This document shows positions 5,505-5,616 of a DNA stretch of 5,616 bases, one piece after another (position 1 is the first letter of the stretch; each line of letters begins with the position of its first letter). The DNA lies in contig CALATR010001334.1 in assembly GCA_937891875.1 (NCBI GenBank), positions 1 to 5,616 of the forward strand, given 5' to 3'. The translations under genes were made by a program, and so were the position numbers. Under the pieces are notes generated by a model. That model was not told the DNA's origin and ran no database searches. It worked only from the letters and a program-made list of their open reading frames with translations. This stretch comes from an uncultured Pseudomonadota bacterium (GTDB lineage Bacteria > Myxococcota_A > UBA796 > GCA-2862545).

Positions 5505-5571
5505 TCGCTCGTCGGGCGAGCGCCGTCCCGAGGGGGGTGGGTGATCTGCGCGCGTCGAGCCGCACCCTCAC

Positions 5572-5604
5572 CACGAAGGCACGGAGGCACCGAGGGCCAC
5601 GGAG
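5572..5604 (+). repeat. Octamer tandem array (CACGGAGG-like units) at window end
   Basis: There are three 8-bp units in register, CACGAAGG (5572-5579), CACGGAGG (5580-5587) and CACCGAGG (5588-5595), followed by a 9-bp variant, GCCACGGAG (5596-5604). The array may continue in altered form beyond the window. Confidence 0.85.
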
Positions 5605-5616
5605 AGGGGAAGCCAA

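Larger units (their letters stand above)
5324..5616. other. Repeat-bearing noncoding spacer after the lipoprotein gene
   Basis: No credible gene is visible to the window end. A 6-bp inverted repeat with a 2-nt loop (CAGCGA 5330-5335 / TCGCTG 5338-5343) follows the stop by 6 bp but lacks a T-run, so a terminator is not established. Two period-8 arrays (5423-5446 and 5572-5604) each begin with the shared CTCACCACG (5419-5427 and 5567-5575). Between them lie an A/T-richer hairpin (5474-5504) and a GC hairpin (CGCTCG 5506-5511 / CGAGCG 5517-5522). Confidence 0.7.

Overview
The window is high-GC bacterial chromosome. All genes are on the + strand and show strong G/C third-position bias. The gene content fits a myxobacterium-like (Myxococcota or deltaproteobacterial) genome: a secreted lipoprotein with MopE-like DxDxDG...DCDD metal-binding loops, a soluble GAF-GGDEF protein, and intergenic spacers full of short tandem repeats. 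This placement is inferred from style and domains. There is no rRNA or other phylogenetic marker here.

Layout. Positions 1-439 are noncoding and built of repeats. They hold two heptamer arrays in inverted orientation that could pair into a long stem, a third heptamer array, and a 14-bp direct repeat. Positions 440-1402 encode a cytoplasmic GAF plus degenerate GGDEF protein. It has lost the catalytic GGDEF signature and one metal ligand but keeps an RxxD inhibitory-site motif, so it looks like a c-di-GMP receptor and not a cyclase. A 103-bp gap with a possible terminator-like structure follows. Positions 1506-3374 hold a DprE1-like FAD-linked oxidase interrupted by an in-frame TGA at 2748-2750. 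The downstream part (to 3374) stays in the same frame, carries the conserved C-terminal AKDS motif, and ends in an unusual acidic Ala/Pro/Glu/Asp-rich tail of about 130 residues. Positions 3375-3478 are a short regulatory gap with a sigma-70-like promoter, a hairpin over the -35 and a dyad over the -10. Positions 3479-5323 encode a 614-residue lipoprotein with Ca-loop motifs, a DUF11-like domain and jelly-roll-like end segments. Positions 5324-5616 are noncoding and hold two period-8 repeat arrays around an A/T-richer hairpin.

No recognised multi-gene system (CRISPR, toxin-antitoxin, phage, secondary-metabolite cluster) is visible. The three loci are collinear, but each has its own ribosome-binding site and gaps of about 100 bp, so a common pathway cannot be claimed. 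The observations most worth following are the probable c-di-GMP-binding pseudo-cyclase, the nonsense codon inside an otherwise intact oxidase, and the modular period-7 and period-8 repeat spacers.
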